Assembly: GCA_037693485.1 (NCBI GenBank)
Contig: CM075345.1
Location: 84,898,001 to 84,962,000 of the forward strand
DNA length: 64,000 nucleotides
DNA from: Kitagawia praeruptora
Lineage: Eukaryota > Streptophyta > Magnoliopsida > Apiales > Apiaceae
Direction of reading: 5' to 3'
This document shows positions 12,540 through 24,973 of the stretch, one piece after another. Numbering within the stretch: the first letter of the stretch is position 1; each line of letters opens with the position of its first letter. Both the position numbers and the translations under genes were made by a program. The notes beneath the pieces are model-generated. The model was not told the origin of the DNA, did no database searches, and saw only the letters and a list, made by a program, of their open reading frames with translations.

Positions 12540-14815
12540 TTGAGCCAATGTCTCATACCAGGCTCTTGGAGCTTTCTTTAGTCCATAAAGTGCTTTATCC
12601 AGTCTGTAGACATAATCTGGATGTTTTGAATCAATGAAGCCAGGAGGTTGTTCAAAATAAACTTCCTCTTCTAATTCTCCATTGAGAAAAGCACTTTTCA
12701 CATCCATCTGGAAAACCTTAAATTTCTTGTGGGCTGCATATGCTAGAAAGATTCTGATAACTTCCAATCTTGCAACGGGAGCAAATGTCTCATCATAATC
12801 TATTCCTTCCTGTTGAGAATATCCCTTTGCAACTAGTCTTGCTTTAATTCTGATGATGGTGCCATAGGAATCTGTCTTGTTTCTAAACACCCACTTTGTA
12901 CCTACGATCGACCTTCCTTTTGGCCTTGGTACTAGTTTACAGACTTCGTTTCTTTCAAACTCATTTAGTTCTTCTTGCATAGCCATAACCCAATCAGCAT
13001 CCTTTAGTGCATCTTCAACTTTCTTAGGTTCCTCCTTTGACAGAAAGTTATGATAAAGACATTCATTTTGAGTTGCACTTCTGGTTCTAACACCTACTTC
13101 AGGATTCCCAATAATTAAATCAAGAGTATTACTTTTAGTCCATTTCCTTGCTGGTGGTAGATCATTCCTTGAATTTGATGCTCCCCCTGGATTGGTGTTA
13201 TCTTCAAAAGAACTAGTGTTGATAGAAGCTCCCCTTGAGATATTGCTATCTGTTTCTGATCTGCTGTCAGAATTGTCACTTGAATATACTTCTGATGAAT
13301 CTCCTCCTGATGTTTGATTTGTTTCAGTGTTGATGATTTCTTGATGTTGCTCCCCCTCAACATTTGCATTTTTATCAATCATCTGTGTTTTATCAGTAAT
13401 AACTGGTTCATCAGGATTTGATGAATCATCAGTATCTGACACAATTTCACCAGAATTATTGGAGGCTTCATTTGCAAAAATCAAATCATCATGTAAGTCT
13501 TCAGAAATTCCTGTAATCTTCTTATCATCGAAAGATAAATTTATAGACTCCATGACTGTCTTTGTTCTTAGATTGTAGACTTTAAAGGCTCTTGATGATG
13601 GATAGCCAATAAAGATGCCCTCATCAGCTTTAGTTTCAAATTTTCCAAGTTGTTCAGGATAAGGTCTTAGAACAAAGCACTTACAGCCGAATACATGCAA
13701 ATGCTTCAGACTTGGCTTCTTTTCCTTGATCATCTGATAAGGAGTTACACCATGTCTGTTAATCAGTGTAATATTCTGAGTATAGCATGCTGTGTTGACT
13801 GCTTCTGCCCAGAAATATATAGGAAGTTTAGCTTCCTCCAATATAGTTCTGCCCGCTTCAATAAGAGTTCTGTTCTTTCTTTCAACTACTCCATTTTGCT
13901 GGGGTGTGCCTAGAGCAGAAAATTGTTGAACTATTCCTTTGTATTTGCAGAACTCTTCCATTGCTGAATTCTTGAATTCAGTTCCATTATCACTTCTTAA
14001 AATCTTGACTTTATACTTTGTGCCAGTCTCAATGAGTCTTACATGGTCCAAAAGTATCTCAGCTGTTTCGTCCTTTCTATGTAGAAAATACACCCATGTA
14101 TATCTAGTATACTCATCAACAATTACTAGAGTACATCTTTTCTTACTGATGGACATTATGTTTACTGGTCCAAACAAGTCAAGATGAAGCATGTGATATG
14201 GTTCATCAATTGAGGATTATGTCTTGCTCTTAAAAGATGTCCTTCTTTGTTTAGCATTCTGACAAGCATCACAAAGTCCATCTGGAGTATACAATACCTT
14301 AGGTAATCCTCTCACTAAGTCTTTCTTTACCAACTCATTTATATTGTTGAAGTTGAGATGAGAAAGCTTCTTGTGCCAACTCCAACTTTCATCTACAGTC
14401 GCTTTACTGATGAGGCATGTAGAGTGTCCATCAGTATTGGTATAGATGTTAGCTTCATAAATGTTACCATGTCTTTGTCCAGGTAAAGCAACCTTCCCTG
14501 ATGATTTGCTGATTACTTCAAAATGAGTATCATAGAAGTTGACATGATAACCTTTGTCAATGATTTGACTAACACTAAGAAGATTGTGTTTGAGTCCTTT
14601 CACCAGAGCTACTTTTTCAATGATGACATTTCCAATGATAATACTGCCATATCCCAAAGTTTGTCCAATGTTGCCATCTCCATAAGACAAAGTTGGGCCA
14701 GCCTTTTCCTCAAATTCTGATAGCAGGGTTTTGTCTCCAGTCATGTGCACAGAACATCCACTATCCATGACTAACACATTTTTCTTTTTGCTCTGCAATC
14801 AGAATCACAAAGAAT

Positions 14816-17800
14816 TCAGTTAGAATTTTTAAGAACCCACACTTGTTGGGTTCTTTTAGCATGCAATTTAACATTTTTAGCAGCAGAAGATTTCTTAACA
14901 AAAACGTTTTCTTTAGGATTACCTCCTTTAGAATTTATTTTGTTATCATCAGAATTAACATATGCATGCTTAGAATTCACATTCTTTGTTTTGCCAAAAT
15001 TTGCACTTTTATTGAACTTTGGCAATGGTTCATAAACATTGTAGTACAAATTATGATATTCTTCACACATATAAATAGAATGCCAATTACTAACACAATG
15101 AAAATAGGGATTTTGTGGTTTATAAAATACTGTCCTATTCCTAATGTCAGACTTAGGAATAACAGTAGTCTTCTTCTTACTCCTCCTACAGTCAATAGCA
15201 AGATGATTAGAGTTACCACAATTAAAACATGTCTTTCTTGGTGCATTTGGAATATACTTATAATTATTCTCCTTGTTTATTCCAACTTTACCATTTCTGT
15301 TTCTTTTGATAGTGGAGACTCTCTTCTTATCTGTCACATCACAGATTTTATCTCTCAGTTGTTTCTTTGACAAAAGACCTACATTCTTGTTTTGGACAGA
15401 CTTTGATTTTGAATTCTGTGCGAAATGGATCCCTCTTCAGTAATTGATTTGGGATTTTCTGGATACACATAATTCACAGGCTTTAATTTAGTCTTTGTAT
15501 TGTCTGTAACATATCTATAGGTTTTTGGATTTGTTGAGTCATTGATAACAACTCTTCCTGGATTTGATGAAACAACTTTTTCCTTATCCTTTTTCTCATT
15601 CTCTGGCTTATAACCTAGACACTCTTTCCAGTTTTTATCTGTGATTATCTCATGAGTTTTTGTTCCAGAGTGTGTCCAAGTTCTGAGTTTTTCATTAGCA
15701 TCCTTAAGTTGCATTTCAAGTTCTTTACATTTAAACTCTATTTCAAGTTTCATGTGTTTAGCATTATCAAATTCTGTTTGAACTTCCTGCAAGAAAATTA
15801 ACTCAGCTTCTAAATGATCATTTCTTTTAGTTACCTCTGCCATCTGAGATTTTATTCTAGTATTTTCAAGAGATTGACTCCTAAAGCTGATATGCAGAGA
15901 CTTAAGAAAAGACCTTAACTCAGAGACATTATTTGTATCAAAATCAAACAAGGTTTCAGATACCTTAGCTTCAGCACAGCAACAGTCTCATCAGTATTGG
16001 CCATTAGTGCATAATTCACCTCTTCTTCTTCAGATTCTGAGGAAGAGTCCATCCAATCCTTGCTTGATGAGATAAGAGCTTTGGTCTTTGCCTTTTTGCA
16101 CTCAGTTGCAAAATGACCCATTCCATCACAGTTGTAGCATCTGACTTTTGACTTTTCAAATTTGCTGCTTTTGTCTTCTTTCTTCTTATACCTGTCTTTG
16201 TCAGCATTGGAGGTTTTCTTCTAGAACCTACCTTGCTTCCTAGCCTTTCTGAACTTCATCTTCTTGAATCCCTTGACTATCATAGCTACCATCTCCATCA
16301 TATCAGAATCAGTAGAGTCATCATCAGTATCAGAATCAGACTTAGCATCAGTATCTGATGATGAGTCATCAGGAATTGATTCCACAACTCTACTTTTTCT
16401 TGAAGAACCTTCTTCAGCTTTTCCTTCATTATGTTGATGATGTGCAGGTCCTGTACACCGCTGTTCAGAGAAGATATGAGACCAGGGTTTTGTTTCATAA
16501 TGAAATTCGGGGTTGGAGCATTTGGGGAGATGACTTGGGGGGCGTTGTTAACCCTCACATTGATGGTGATGAAGCTAGAAATGTCCACCAGGATGCAATG
16601 TTAATGGAGCAGGACCTCAAGGTTCATGGAAAACTTATGATTTGGGCTCTTAGGAACAATTGCTTTAATATTGTGAGGTTGGACCATTTTGTGAATGTCA
16701 TTGGGTGCATGGTTTGCACGTATCTTGCCAGGAATGTGGGATCACTTGAAGCTGCTTTTTTGATGTTAGTGAAATGGATGTGGCATATTGTTGCTCTAAT
16801 GATATTGGAGACCATTTTTTGGATGGTAAAACCTTAGTTTTGATAACTAAGCATGGGCCTAAGCATGAGCATGGGATGTTCTACTTGCAACTAGGAGCCA
16901 AGCAGGCTACTCAAATGGACTTAGCAGAGAGCTTAATTTCATTTTGGAATTGGCTCAGGCTGATAAGAGAATGGAGTGTCCTACAAATTGTTTTTAATCC
17001 AGGCATAGTGCTATTCAGATGTGTTTAAGCTAGTTTAATCTAGTTTAGAGTTGCTCTGTTGATGTCCCTTTCTAAGGGTTATGTTCTGTTTGTAATGTTT
17101 AGGTGTTGATTTCGCGGGGTATGCCCCTAGAATTGTATCATGTTTGTTCCTTTTGGTATAAAATTTTAATTAGCAAAAAAAAACATTCAAAGCAACAGAT
17201 TTTGCTTTGACATTTTTCTTATTCTTTCTCTGTTGAACCTCAAGATCGTAGGTTCTTAGCATCCCATAGACTTCATCAAGAGACAGCATCTTCAGATCAT
17301 ATTGATGCCTTATGATTGAGCTTGAGTATTCCACTCCTCCGTTAGAGCTCTTAGAAACTTGGTATTTGAATCCTCTAGATCATACTCTTTGCCAACTAGA
17401 GATAGATTGTTCAGCAGTGTTAGAAATCTATCATAGATATCAGTAAGGCTTTCATCAGATCTAGCATCGAACTGCTCATACTCCTGAATCAACAGAGCCC
17501 TTCTGTTTCTTTTGATAGATTCAGTGCCTTGAAATTGAGTTTCCAAAGTATCCCAAATTTCCTTTGCAGTCTTGCATGCTATGACCCTGTTTGACATGAC
17601 ATTATCAAGACTGTTGTGCAAAATATTTTTTACCTTCGCATCTTTGAGCACTTGAGCCTTTTCTTCTGGAGTCCACTCACTCTTTGCCTTGATGACATAG
17701 TGTTCAACAACAGTTTCAGTTCTTGCAACTAATCTTGTTGGAAGAAATGGTCCATCATTGATCCTGTCAAGATAGTCAGGATCAGTAGCTTCCAGATACA

Positions 17801-17882
17801 TTAACATCTTCACCTTCCATGTTGGATACTCAGTTTTCTTGAAAATGGGAATCTTAATGCTTTCATACTTGTTTGTCGACAT
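14816..17882 (-). pseudogene. S1 gag, broken by frameshifts, stops and a LINE insertion
   Basis: The start is at 17882 (MSTNKYESIKIPIF), the capsid-like copia gag with WKVKMLMYLEATDPDYLD. The frame shifts near 17315, then L-b interrupts at 17183/16431. Beyond it are an acidic Ser/Asp linker, the CCHC knuckle CYNCDGMGHFATEC (near 16140), a coiled-coil-like stretch (15900-15650) and a second knuckle, CFNCGNSNHLAIDC (near 15200). Gag ends WVLKNSN-stop at 14816. Gag would form the virus-like particle. At least one in-frame stop (near 16219) and several frame changes make it non-functional. The residue order matches S2 gag throughout. Confidence 0.85.
16431..17183 (+). mobile_element. L-b, 5'-truncated LINE-derived insertion in S1 gag
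   Basis: A 753-bp plus-strand insertion ends in the tail word TTTTAATTAGC plus a 9-base A run at 17175-17183. The preceding 70 bases (GTTGATTTCGCGGGGTATGCCC...) match the L-c tail region at 10640-10715. It splits the S1 gag coding sequence. The flanks share only CATT, so the target duplication is very short or altered. ORFs inside (16358-16837, 16774-17028) show no recognisable domain; the first also spans the junction. Confidence 0.75.
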
Positions 17883-17915
17883 CTTAAGATCGTTTCTGAT
17901 TACTATTAATCAGTT

Positions 17916-17928
17916 TGCTCTGATACCA
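17916..17928 (-). other. S1 primer binding site (tRNA-iMet type)
   Basis: The minus strand reads TGGTATCAGAGCA immediately inside the LTR, the PBS used by Sireviruses and many other plant LTR elements. Confidence 0.88.
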
Positions 17929-17930
17929 AT

Positions 17931-18426
17931 TGTTGCCCAGTAATTAACAATTGTAGAAGGGGGTTGAATACAATTGTATAAGATTTTCGACTTAAGCAGA
18001 AATAATACAAGTATGAATCAATAACAGCTTTATTAATTCTGGTATAAAACTGTTACAAACTCTATTAAGAAATTCTTATGTTCTTAAGAGCTGCTAGGTT
18101 ACAAGATAACTCGTATAAGCGATTACAATAATGTAAAACCTAAACTGTGTTTATATAGAGTACACAGTTACACTATCAATTACAAGATATTCTAAATCAA
18201 TTACATATAACTCTTAATGCATATCTTGTATGATAGATGCCTTCCTATAAATTAGGAACCGACATATCAATCTTCCTTGATCTCTGGTTTGATGAGAATC
18301 TTTACAGAATACTGACCAGCTTCTAATACTGACGATACCTTCATACTGACATTGTATTACTGATGATGTCAGCATCAGTATCAATAACAGTCCAGATCCT
18401 GATATCACTTGAATCAATATCTAACA
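17931..18426 (-). repeat. S1 5' LTR (496 bp)
   Basis: In element sense it begins TGTTAGATAT at 18426 and ends GGGCAACA at 17931, with TG...CA ends, two bases from the PBS. The same start word opens the S2 LTR at 24422. A TATA-like TATATAA lies at 18157-18151 on the minus strand. The adjoining AATAC (18427-18431) is the expected 5-bp target duplication; its partner is outside the window. Confidence 0.88.
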
Positions 18427-19191
18427 AATACATTTCCGGTGATTTATTAAAAGTGTTGGAGTGTGAGTCACGGAATAGTAATTCTTAGGGAAGTCGACTC
18501 TAGAGGTACTATTTTGACCACCCATTTTGGCTAGATTAAAAGAGGAATTTCGAGTCGACTAAAACATGAAACTTGTTAAGAATTATCAAGACAACATATT
18601 GGTGCAAAGAATGAGGTTATAAATGATTAAGTAAGATATACGAAAGATCCGACATTAAGGATGGGTTCGAGGTGTGTTTTGGACTAAACTTACGATTTAA
18701 GAGTTGGTTGATTAACATGGACTTAGTATGAGTCTAGAGACACCCCGTAGTGTCTTGTTTGTTAATTGCTTAAGTATTTAAGCATTCAGATATAAGTGGA
18801 TTGTATAGAGGATTAATGGAGTGTTTTCTTTGACTTGTTTAGATTGTCGGACACCCTCATGGGCCCCTATTACATCCAGAGTACCAGGCAAGTTTCCAAT
18901 ACCTTGGAACTGTTGTTGTGATAATATATATGATTGTTGTTATACATATGCCAAAGCATGCATGCCTACTTTCAAGTTAATATTGAATTACTTGTTCCCC
19001 TGAATTGTTATTGGCCTATAGGCTAGATATGAATTATCAGTTATACGCCAAATTGTTTTGTTAAAACCCTTAGTGAAGGACGTATGATATTCATTCTTTA
19101 AATATAGACCGGGAGTCGGTATTTTGAGATATAGAGATAGTCGTGGAAACCCGAAGGGATTCCAGCGACAGATTAGTATTCATTTTGAGGA

Positions 19192-19790
19192 ATGTTAATT
19201 ATAAACATTATTTATATTTCCATAAAGTATTAATTACTTGGAAATTATTGAGGAATGTTATTTGAACATTATCTCAATCGAGAAGTAATATTTGAATATT
19301 ATTTTGAATATTCATTCGAGTTTATCTATTTACTGAATATTATTTTAATATTCATTTGAGCTTCAATTATTTAAATGAATATTAGTTTCGAATATTCATT
19401 TAGAGTTTGGTTATTTAATGAATAATTGCTTTGATATTCATTGGAATTTTATTTATTAAATGAATATTACTTCCAAATATTCATTTAAGATTTTATGTAC
19501 TTGATGAATATTATTTTAAAATATTCATTTGAAGTTCTATTTACTTAAGGAATATTCCTTCGAGCATTCCTTTAAAGTTTTGATTACTAAAAGAATATTA
19601 TTTGGATATTTATTTAGAATATTATTTATTAAATGAATATTATTTTTCAAATATTCATTTAAGGTTTGATTTATTTAGTGAATGTAATTTAAAATCTTTA
19701 TTTGAGTTTATTTGTTTAATGAATATTATTTTGAATATTCATTTAAAGAAGAGATTTATTTAGTAAATAATTCTATATATTCATTCGAGG
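19192..19790 (+). repeat. AT-rich palindromic array in the G2 LTR
   Basis: About a dozen diverged units of roughly 45-65 bp lie here, each built on AATGAATATT...AATATTCATTTA, so each unit can fold on itself. The corresponding arrays are at 48459-49045 and 59147-59733 in the two G4 LTRs. Confidence 0.8.
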
Positions 19791-20331
19791 ATTACTTACG
19801 AGCAATATTATGATTTAATCATATTTCTTCATTATTATTGATTTAATAAATATTCTTGGAATATTTATTTAAATTCTTTTAAGTTCTTTTTATAATGAAG
19901 TATATTATTCAAAGATTATCCTTCGCCTTTAGATATTATGTAAAATATTTCGGAGTCTTTTATGACTATTTTATCAAGGGGAGATTCCCAAAACTCTATT
20001 TTCATTTAAATCTATCTTATAAGAAGATTTAAATAATCGTTCAAACCTCTAAAAACATATAAGGGGACCTCACTTGAGAGCTGTTATTTAGTTGATTGCC
20101 CGGTCATATTCTTGCTAAACTATATTTTCACTCACATCTTGATTCTTTCAACTCGAGGGGTATGATTGACGGAACAAGTTTATATCCATTAACAAGCATC
20201 AACTTGGGAAATATTGGTGAAATTTTCCTTTCCAAGTAGATACGACTACTTTGTGGAGTCCTACCAACAAGTACTATACTTGGGGAAAGGGGGACGATCT
20301 TTATGTTTCAGAGTTATGGATGTTAATTGAA

Positions 20332-20509
20332 CTAGGAGACGCGTAAGTGGCCGAGTGGCGCCGGTCCAGCAATAGCCCAACTATTGGATGAGGATTTCCA
20401 GAGGGCGGTAGACAAGTAAATCCGTCGGAGCTACCTTCTACATGTAGAGAATGACTGATGAGATACATGACATACGACTGATCATCGTAAACGTCAGGGC
20501 ATCTGGCGC
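20332..20509 (+). other. GC-rich conserved block in the G2 LTR
   Basis: This block (GTAAGTGGCCGAGTGGCGCC ... ACGTCAGGGCATCTGGCGC) stands out from the AT-rich LTR and is nearly unchanged in G4 (49622-49811). It contains the palindrome TCTACATGTAGA and a 6-bp stem CGTCAG/CTGGCG at its end. The MITE inserted at its right boundary. Confidence 0.6.
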
Positions 20510-21062
20510 TAGAGCCGGCAATTTCGTACACGACACGAAAACACGACACAAAAACGACACGAAAATTACTGGTTTGGGTTGACCTTTACGATACACGAAC
20601 ACGAAAGTACACGAACACGAAATTACACGGATGAATTTAGTGTCGGTTTTGGGTTTACCCTTGGGTACACGACACGAAACGAAAATACACGAAATAAATA
20701 AATATTTAAATAATTTTATTAAAATTATATGAATACATATTTTAAAATGATATTTTATATATAATTTTTACATAAGATAAATACAAAATAGTTTCAAATT
20801 TTAGTTTCAAAAGACATAAACACACTTCATTCCTTATGACATATTGACTTAAGACTCGACTAGTAAAAAATTAATATTTAAATATTTTTATTATTATTCA
20901 AAAATTACACGAGACACGACACGAAACGTACACGAAATAGAGGTACACGAACACGAAACGAAACGAATCCTTAACGGGTCGGTTTTGGATTCGGTATTAC
21001 GTACACGAAACACGAAAATACATGACACGAAAGTATACGAAACGAACGAATTGCCAGGTCTA
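20510..21062. mobile_element. hAT-like MITE (553 bp)
   Basis: The terminal inverted repeats read TAGAGCCGGCAATTTCGT at the left and, reverse-complemented, TAGACCTGGCAATTCGTT at the right. It is flanked by 8-bp near-duplications, TCTGGCGC (20502-20509) and TTTGGCGC (21063-21070), as expected for hAT. Subterminal regions are packed with ACGACACGAA-type repeats, the binding-site style of plant hAT elements. There is no ORF, so it is non-autonomous. G4's LTR at 49811 shows the empty site. Confidence 0.88.
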
Positions 21063-21807
21063 TTTGGCGCGGCAATGCTCCCGTATTAGTTCATCCTCCA
21101 AATTGAGAAATTTTCTACAACATTATCATTGTTGGCAGGGTTGAAAAGTACTTGAACTGGAATTGCAATATTTTCCTGTAAGTTCCTCTATTATGAAAAT
21201 TGATAATAGCTTGCTTATCTTTGACACAGCAGATATTTCCACGGAGTAATTATATTTTGAGTTACCTTGTAACTTCATCTGAGACCTTATATTGGTACTA
21301 CATTCGTTAATGCATGGCATATGGTATCAAGATATTTTGAACTGTTATATATTATCACTGTTCAATTATACTTTTGGTGGGCTATTACTCATCCTTGCTT
21401 TATTTATTTATATCACAACAACAGTTAGATCTGATGGTCGCACAAGGCACACTTGGTGGAAGCAGGTGACAACCGTCGGAGGATTAACCGCTGAGATCAT
21501 AGCTGCCACTGTTGATTAAGAAGCTATTGGTAGGCTAGATTATTGGCTTTCAAGTATCAATGTATTTATAATATGACATATACCAATGGATGGCAAAGAG
21601 TATGTAATGGTAAAATTGTAATTCTTTGGGTTGTAAGAACTCAAGCTTGGGTTTAAATTACTCTGATTTCATCTCTGGGACTATAACGGGTCTGTTTTAT
21701 GTTGTTGTTTTGGGTCACAAGGTTGTAATTTAAATTATGTTGGTTTTGAGGATGGATATTGAGACCGTAACAACCAGATCCCTGACCCCGGATCTGGGGC
21801 TGTTATA

Positions 21808-24167
21808 GTACATATTTAGGTTAGACGTTAAATATAGTGATTTAGGATTAGGCTCGCCTTAGATTATTAGGATGACGGTTGTGACGTTATTTGGTAATCC
21901 GATATCGTGCGAGCAGGAGTTCGATTCATCCGACGATTTGATTATGGACGAGGCGGTTGATTCGGTGCCACATACGTTAAATAGATGACCGGAGGTACCA
22001 ATTTGGAAGACGCTACACGTAAACCTTCACGTTTTTTCTTGAATTTCTTTTATGACTTTAGTTACCTCGTGAATGTTATAGAGAGTACGAAAAGACTATA
22101 AATAAGATGTGAAAAGTGATTTCTGGCATGTGTTAGAGTAAGGGTGTGGCTATTCATTACTAGTCGTTGATTTCGCTTAATTTATTGTTAGAGGGGATTT
22201 AATCTTCATTTTTGTTCTTATTTGCTTTGTTGGTACCATATCTTATTTAATAGTCAACAATACTTCGATTGATGATGAACCTTATTTATCAGATTCTATT
22301 CTTTCGGAGATACCTCTAATTTTCAGGGGTTATTTGATCTAACATTGCACATGTAAATTTTTTAGACTCTTGAATTCTTTCTATTTTCCCTGAATATTTG
22401 CTATTCTTTATTCAACATTATACATATAAACTCTTGAAACTTTTGAACTCTTTCTATTTTTCCCTGAATACTTGATCTTCTTCATTCAGACTGGGATGAA
22501 CAACCCTATGTATAAAGGGGATTCAGGGACATCTTATCTATGAGATAGAAGTCTGGTGGGACGCCACTGACTGTGTTTGTCATGAAAGTACAGAAGGTTG
22601 GCCCCCTTCTCGTGCTATGGCGGTTGACCTAAGTGACAAATGCAACCTGAAATTAGTTCAATGATCATATTGATCTCTCAGTTAAATTCTTTTATAAAAT
22701 TCTTATCAAAGAAAACTCATCTTATATTCATATATGTTAATACTTGTCTATCCTATTGATCCCTTTTGTTATAAACCCTTGTGATTTCTAAAAGTTTATC
22801 AATAATTGAGAGCAGTAAAGATGGAGACGATGAAATTTTGAGTGGTGTAAGCTATAATTACGTCGAATGAAAATTTGATAAGCAAGTTTGAGAATTGAGG
22901 TTAAAGAAGAGATTGATTTATCAAGTTAGATTACGCAGTGGAATGACAGCATACGTATAAGATTCGATAATACGGAGAAACTGATTATGGTTAAGGAGCA
23001 GATGATACGGACATGAAATGATAATTTTGTTAAAGTCGAAAATAGAGCGATAATTGATATAATTGTTATGTGATAGTTATCGTGAAGGAAAGATGGTCGA
23101 AGAACACTTGTTTATTATATTTTCACTGTGGATACAGTAGATAGAATACTACAAAAAAATTGGATGTTTGAGACCAATTGTCAAATTTAAAAGTTTAGAA
23201 CCAGAACGGGATAACTTGAGTGAACGATAGAGTTAGAAGCCAGAAGCGGTACGCCATAAGCGCTGGAAGATAAGACATTTTGTCTAGGATTGCATCATGT
23301 CAGTTCCAACGAATACTACGATAAGAACAGCGGGACCCTCTCCTATTAATCGCTCAGAAGCTAGGGGAATCGAAAAGGCTACGAAAGACGTTATTAAGTG
23401 TGGATATGATTACAGTTAGGAAAAATAAGGTATGATTCAAGGATCGAAGTGAATGTCGTGATGATGAGGCAGTAATGAATCGGGAAAGGCCTAAGATGCC
23501 AATAAAGATCAAAAGTTTTGTAGGACCAGCTAGTAATTATCGAAGAATGTCAAAGATTGTACCATGATAGCTACAATAGTGAACAAGCTTACAAATCAGG
23601 AAACAAAGGGATAAAGGTGGAGAAAGCTTTCAGGAGTCAAGAAAGAGATTGAAAACCATCCTGGAGTCAGTACAACCAGATGGACAAAGAAAGGATGAGT
23701 ATGGTTATGAGTAGGAGTGTGGAAGTTGTATCAATCGTTGTAGTCGCATGGATTTTGTTTTAAAGACTTATTTATTTAATTACATGTTTACTGCAAGTCG
23801 AGGCAGCTTTCGTAATGTTATATATATATATATGAATTGTTATGGATGATTGGGTTAGTCATTGAGGTGTTGTGTACAGGACATAGTCCATTATACGAAT
23901 AGGTCATGCCCGATTTTCGGTAGAATAAACATTCACCTACGAGTGCTAAGCGTATAGAATTAACGAGACTCGTAACCAAAAGGTTTAAGTTATAATGGTG
24001 TACGATGACTGACAGAATATGGCTATATATGTATGAGTTGATACAAAGGAATCTTAGAATGGAAGTGGAAGAAATGATTTGGAAATTGAAATAAAAATGT
24101 TTGAGAATACCGTCATATATTTTCTTACGGTCGATTCTGAGGACAGAATTCTATTAAGGGGGAAGGA
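21808..24167 (+). other. G2 internal region, decayed
   Basis: This 2.36 kb lies between the LTRs with no credible complete ORF. 21808-22900 is collinear with the G1 interior. The stretch at 23515-23690 preserves an order of residues like the end of gypsy RT (a YRR motif, then a degraded ESFQE...KKRL segment) with stops. The shared motif GCCCGATTTTCG occurs near 23910. Confidence 0.65.
22490..22690 (+). other. Conserved non-coding module, G2 copy
   Basis: It contains GGGATGAACAACCC, GTCTGGTGGGACGCCAC, TTTGTCATGAAAGTAC, GGTTGACCTAAGTGACAAAT and GATCATATTGATCTCTC, in the same order as G1 (760-975, minus strand). It lies about 1.5 kb upstream of the 3' LTR. Confidence 0.65.
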
Positions 24168-24421
24168 TATAATGCCCAAGAAAAATATCGTACGTATAAT
24201 TATTATTATTTAATATTAAATGTGAATTATATGAGGTGAATTTTTTTAGGATTGAATATATGTGAAATCATGTCTACATGCTTGTATGATGATGTATATG
24301 TGAAATGTGAGTCTGTGTATTTTTGATGATTGAAATCTATTTAAATCATGCGTTATTGATCTTCTGAGAATTTTATAAAATCATCGGAGTTAGTAAATAT
24401 TTTGAAATATTAAACATTATT
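24154..24421 (+). repeat. G2 polypurine tract and start of 3' LTR
   Basis: The PPT TTAAGGGGGAAGGA (24154-24167) primes plus-strand synthesis. The LTR then begins TATAATGCCC at 24168 and is similar to the G1 LTR start (6161 downward), notably a shared segment around ATCTTCTGAGAATTTTATAA. It is cut at 24421 by S2. The TTATT at 24417-24421 is the likely S2 target duplication. Confidence 0.75.
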
Positions 24422-24971
24422 TGTTAGATATAATTGATGTAATTACTAATCAGTGTTTAAGTGATACAGTGTTAAAACAGAGTTTAAGCTGGAAGCAGTT
24501 AGAGTTTGAATAAACGCTGATAGATGGAAGCGCAAACGCTGATTATTGGAAGCGCAACAGAGTTTGTTAAACTCTGTCTGGCGGAAGCGTCTACAAGTCA
24601 ACAGTGATTGAAGATTAATTGAAGATAAACATGGAAGCAATATCTTTGAAGATTGGATAGCTATCAAAGAGATTGAGTTGACTTAGAAGTTGTGTAGCAA
24701 TCGTAATTGATATCAATTGTATAGCTTAATTGTAGGAGTATCAATTTACGATTGTATAGCAGCTGTATGTTTTATAAATACAGTTAGGTTAACCCTAGAA
24801 GGGTATCGAACATTGAAATATTGATTCATTGTAACCTAAGCAGCTCTCTGTGATATTTTACATCACTGAGAGAGGAATTATTAATTCCAAACAGTTTTTA
24901 ATTAGAAAAACGTGTGTTCTTGTTAATCTCTCAAATAGTACTTGATTATATTTTGTGTATTCGACCTCACA
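24422..24971 (+). repeat. S2 5' LTR (550 bp)
   Basis: It begins TGTTAGATAT and ends CGACCTCACA, directly before the PBS. A TATA box, TATAAATA, lies at 24773-24780, which is the likely promoter. The start word is identical to that of S1. Its interior is rich in AAACTCTG/AACGCTG words that also recur through the element. Confidence 0.88.
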
Positions 24972-24973
24972 AG

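Larger units (their letters stand above)
9730..14798 (-). pseudogene. S1 pol (protease, integrase, RT, partial RNase H), broken
   Basis: Pol is separated from gag by a stop and a short gap. In order: aspartic protease (VMDSGCSVHMTG near 14765); GAG-pre-integrase (SWHKKLSHLNFNNINELV); integrase with the DNGTEF and GVVERKNRTLIEA motifs (14000-13850); an acidic linker with GGGGGA words; and RT (WVFRNKTDSYG to QMDVKSAFLNG, then YVDDIIF at 10530). RNase H follows (SDADFAGCKIDRKSTSG) and ends at about 9730 where L-a begins. Breaks are a stop at 14219-14217 (a lysine in S2), the L-c insertion inside RT, and a stop at 10434-10432. The element cannot be autonomous. Confidence 0.88.
9730..18426 (-). 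mobile_element. Sirevirus-type Ty1/copia element S1, 3' end missing
   Basis: A minus-strand copia element: 5' LTR (18426-17931), PBS, gag, protease, integrase, RT and part of RNase H. The 3' remainder is cut by LINE L-a at about 9730. The domain order, the multiple zinc knuckles in gag and the GGGGGA words in pol (13183, 13233 and 13353 regions) fit the Sirevirus lineage. Two further LINE-derived insertions sit inside it (10633-12539 and 16431-17183). It inserted into the 5' LTR of G2; the base after the LTR (18427, AATAC...) continues G2 LTR sequence homologous to about 47724 in G4. Confidence 0.88.
18427..21807 (+). repeat. G2 5' LTR, 3' portion (contains a hAT-like MITE)
   Basis: It aligns by eye with 47724-50546 of the G4 LTR: the same order of an AT-rich palindromic array, a GC-rich block and the closing GATCCCTGACCC...GGATCTGGGG words. 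Relative to G4 it carries the 20510-21062 insertion. It ends TGTTATA at 21807, compared with TGTTACA in G4. Roughly 2.2 kb of its 5' portion lies on the far side of S1, outside the window. Confidence 0.75.
18427..24421 (+). mobile_element. Gypsy element G2, both LTRs partial, non-autonomous
   Basis: A plus-strand LTR element and the oldest layer of the nest. It comprises the 3' part of a 5' LTR (18427-21807), an internal region (21808-24167), a polypurine tract and the first 254 bp of a 3' LTR (24168-24421). S1 cuts it on the left and S2 on the right. The 5' LTR part is homologous to the G4 LTR from about 47724 onward, and the internal region is collinear with G1. No intact ORF exists; a decayed RT tail can be read near 23515-23690. 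No clean PBS follows the 5' LTR, so that segment is mutated or deleted. Confidence 0.75.
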
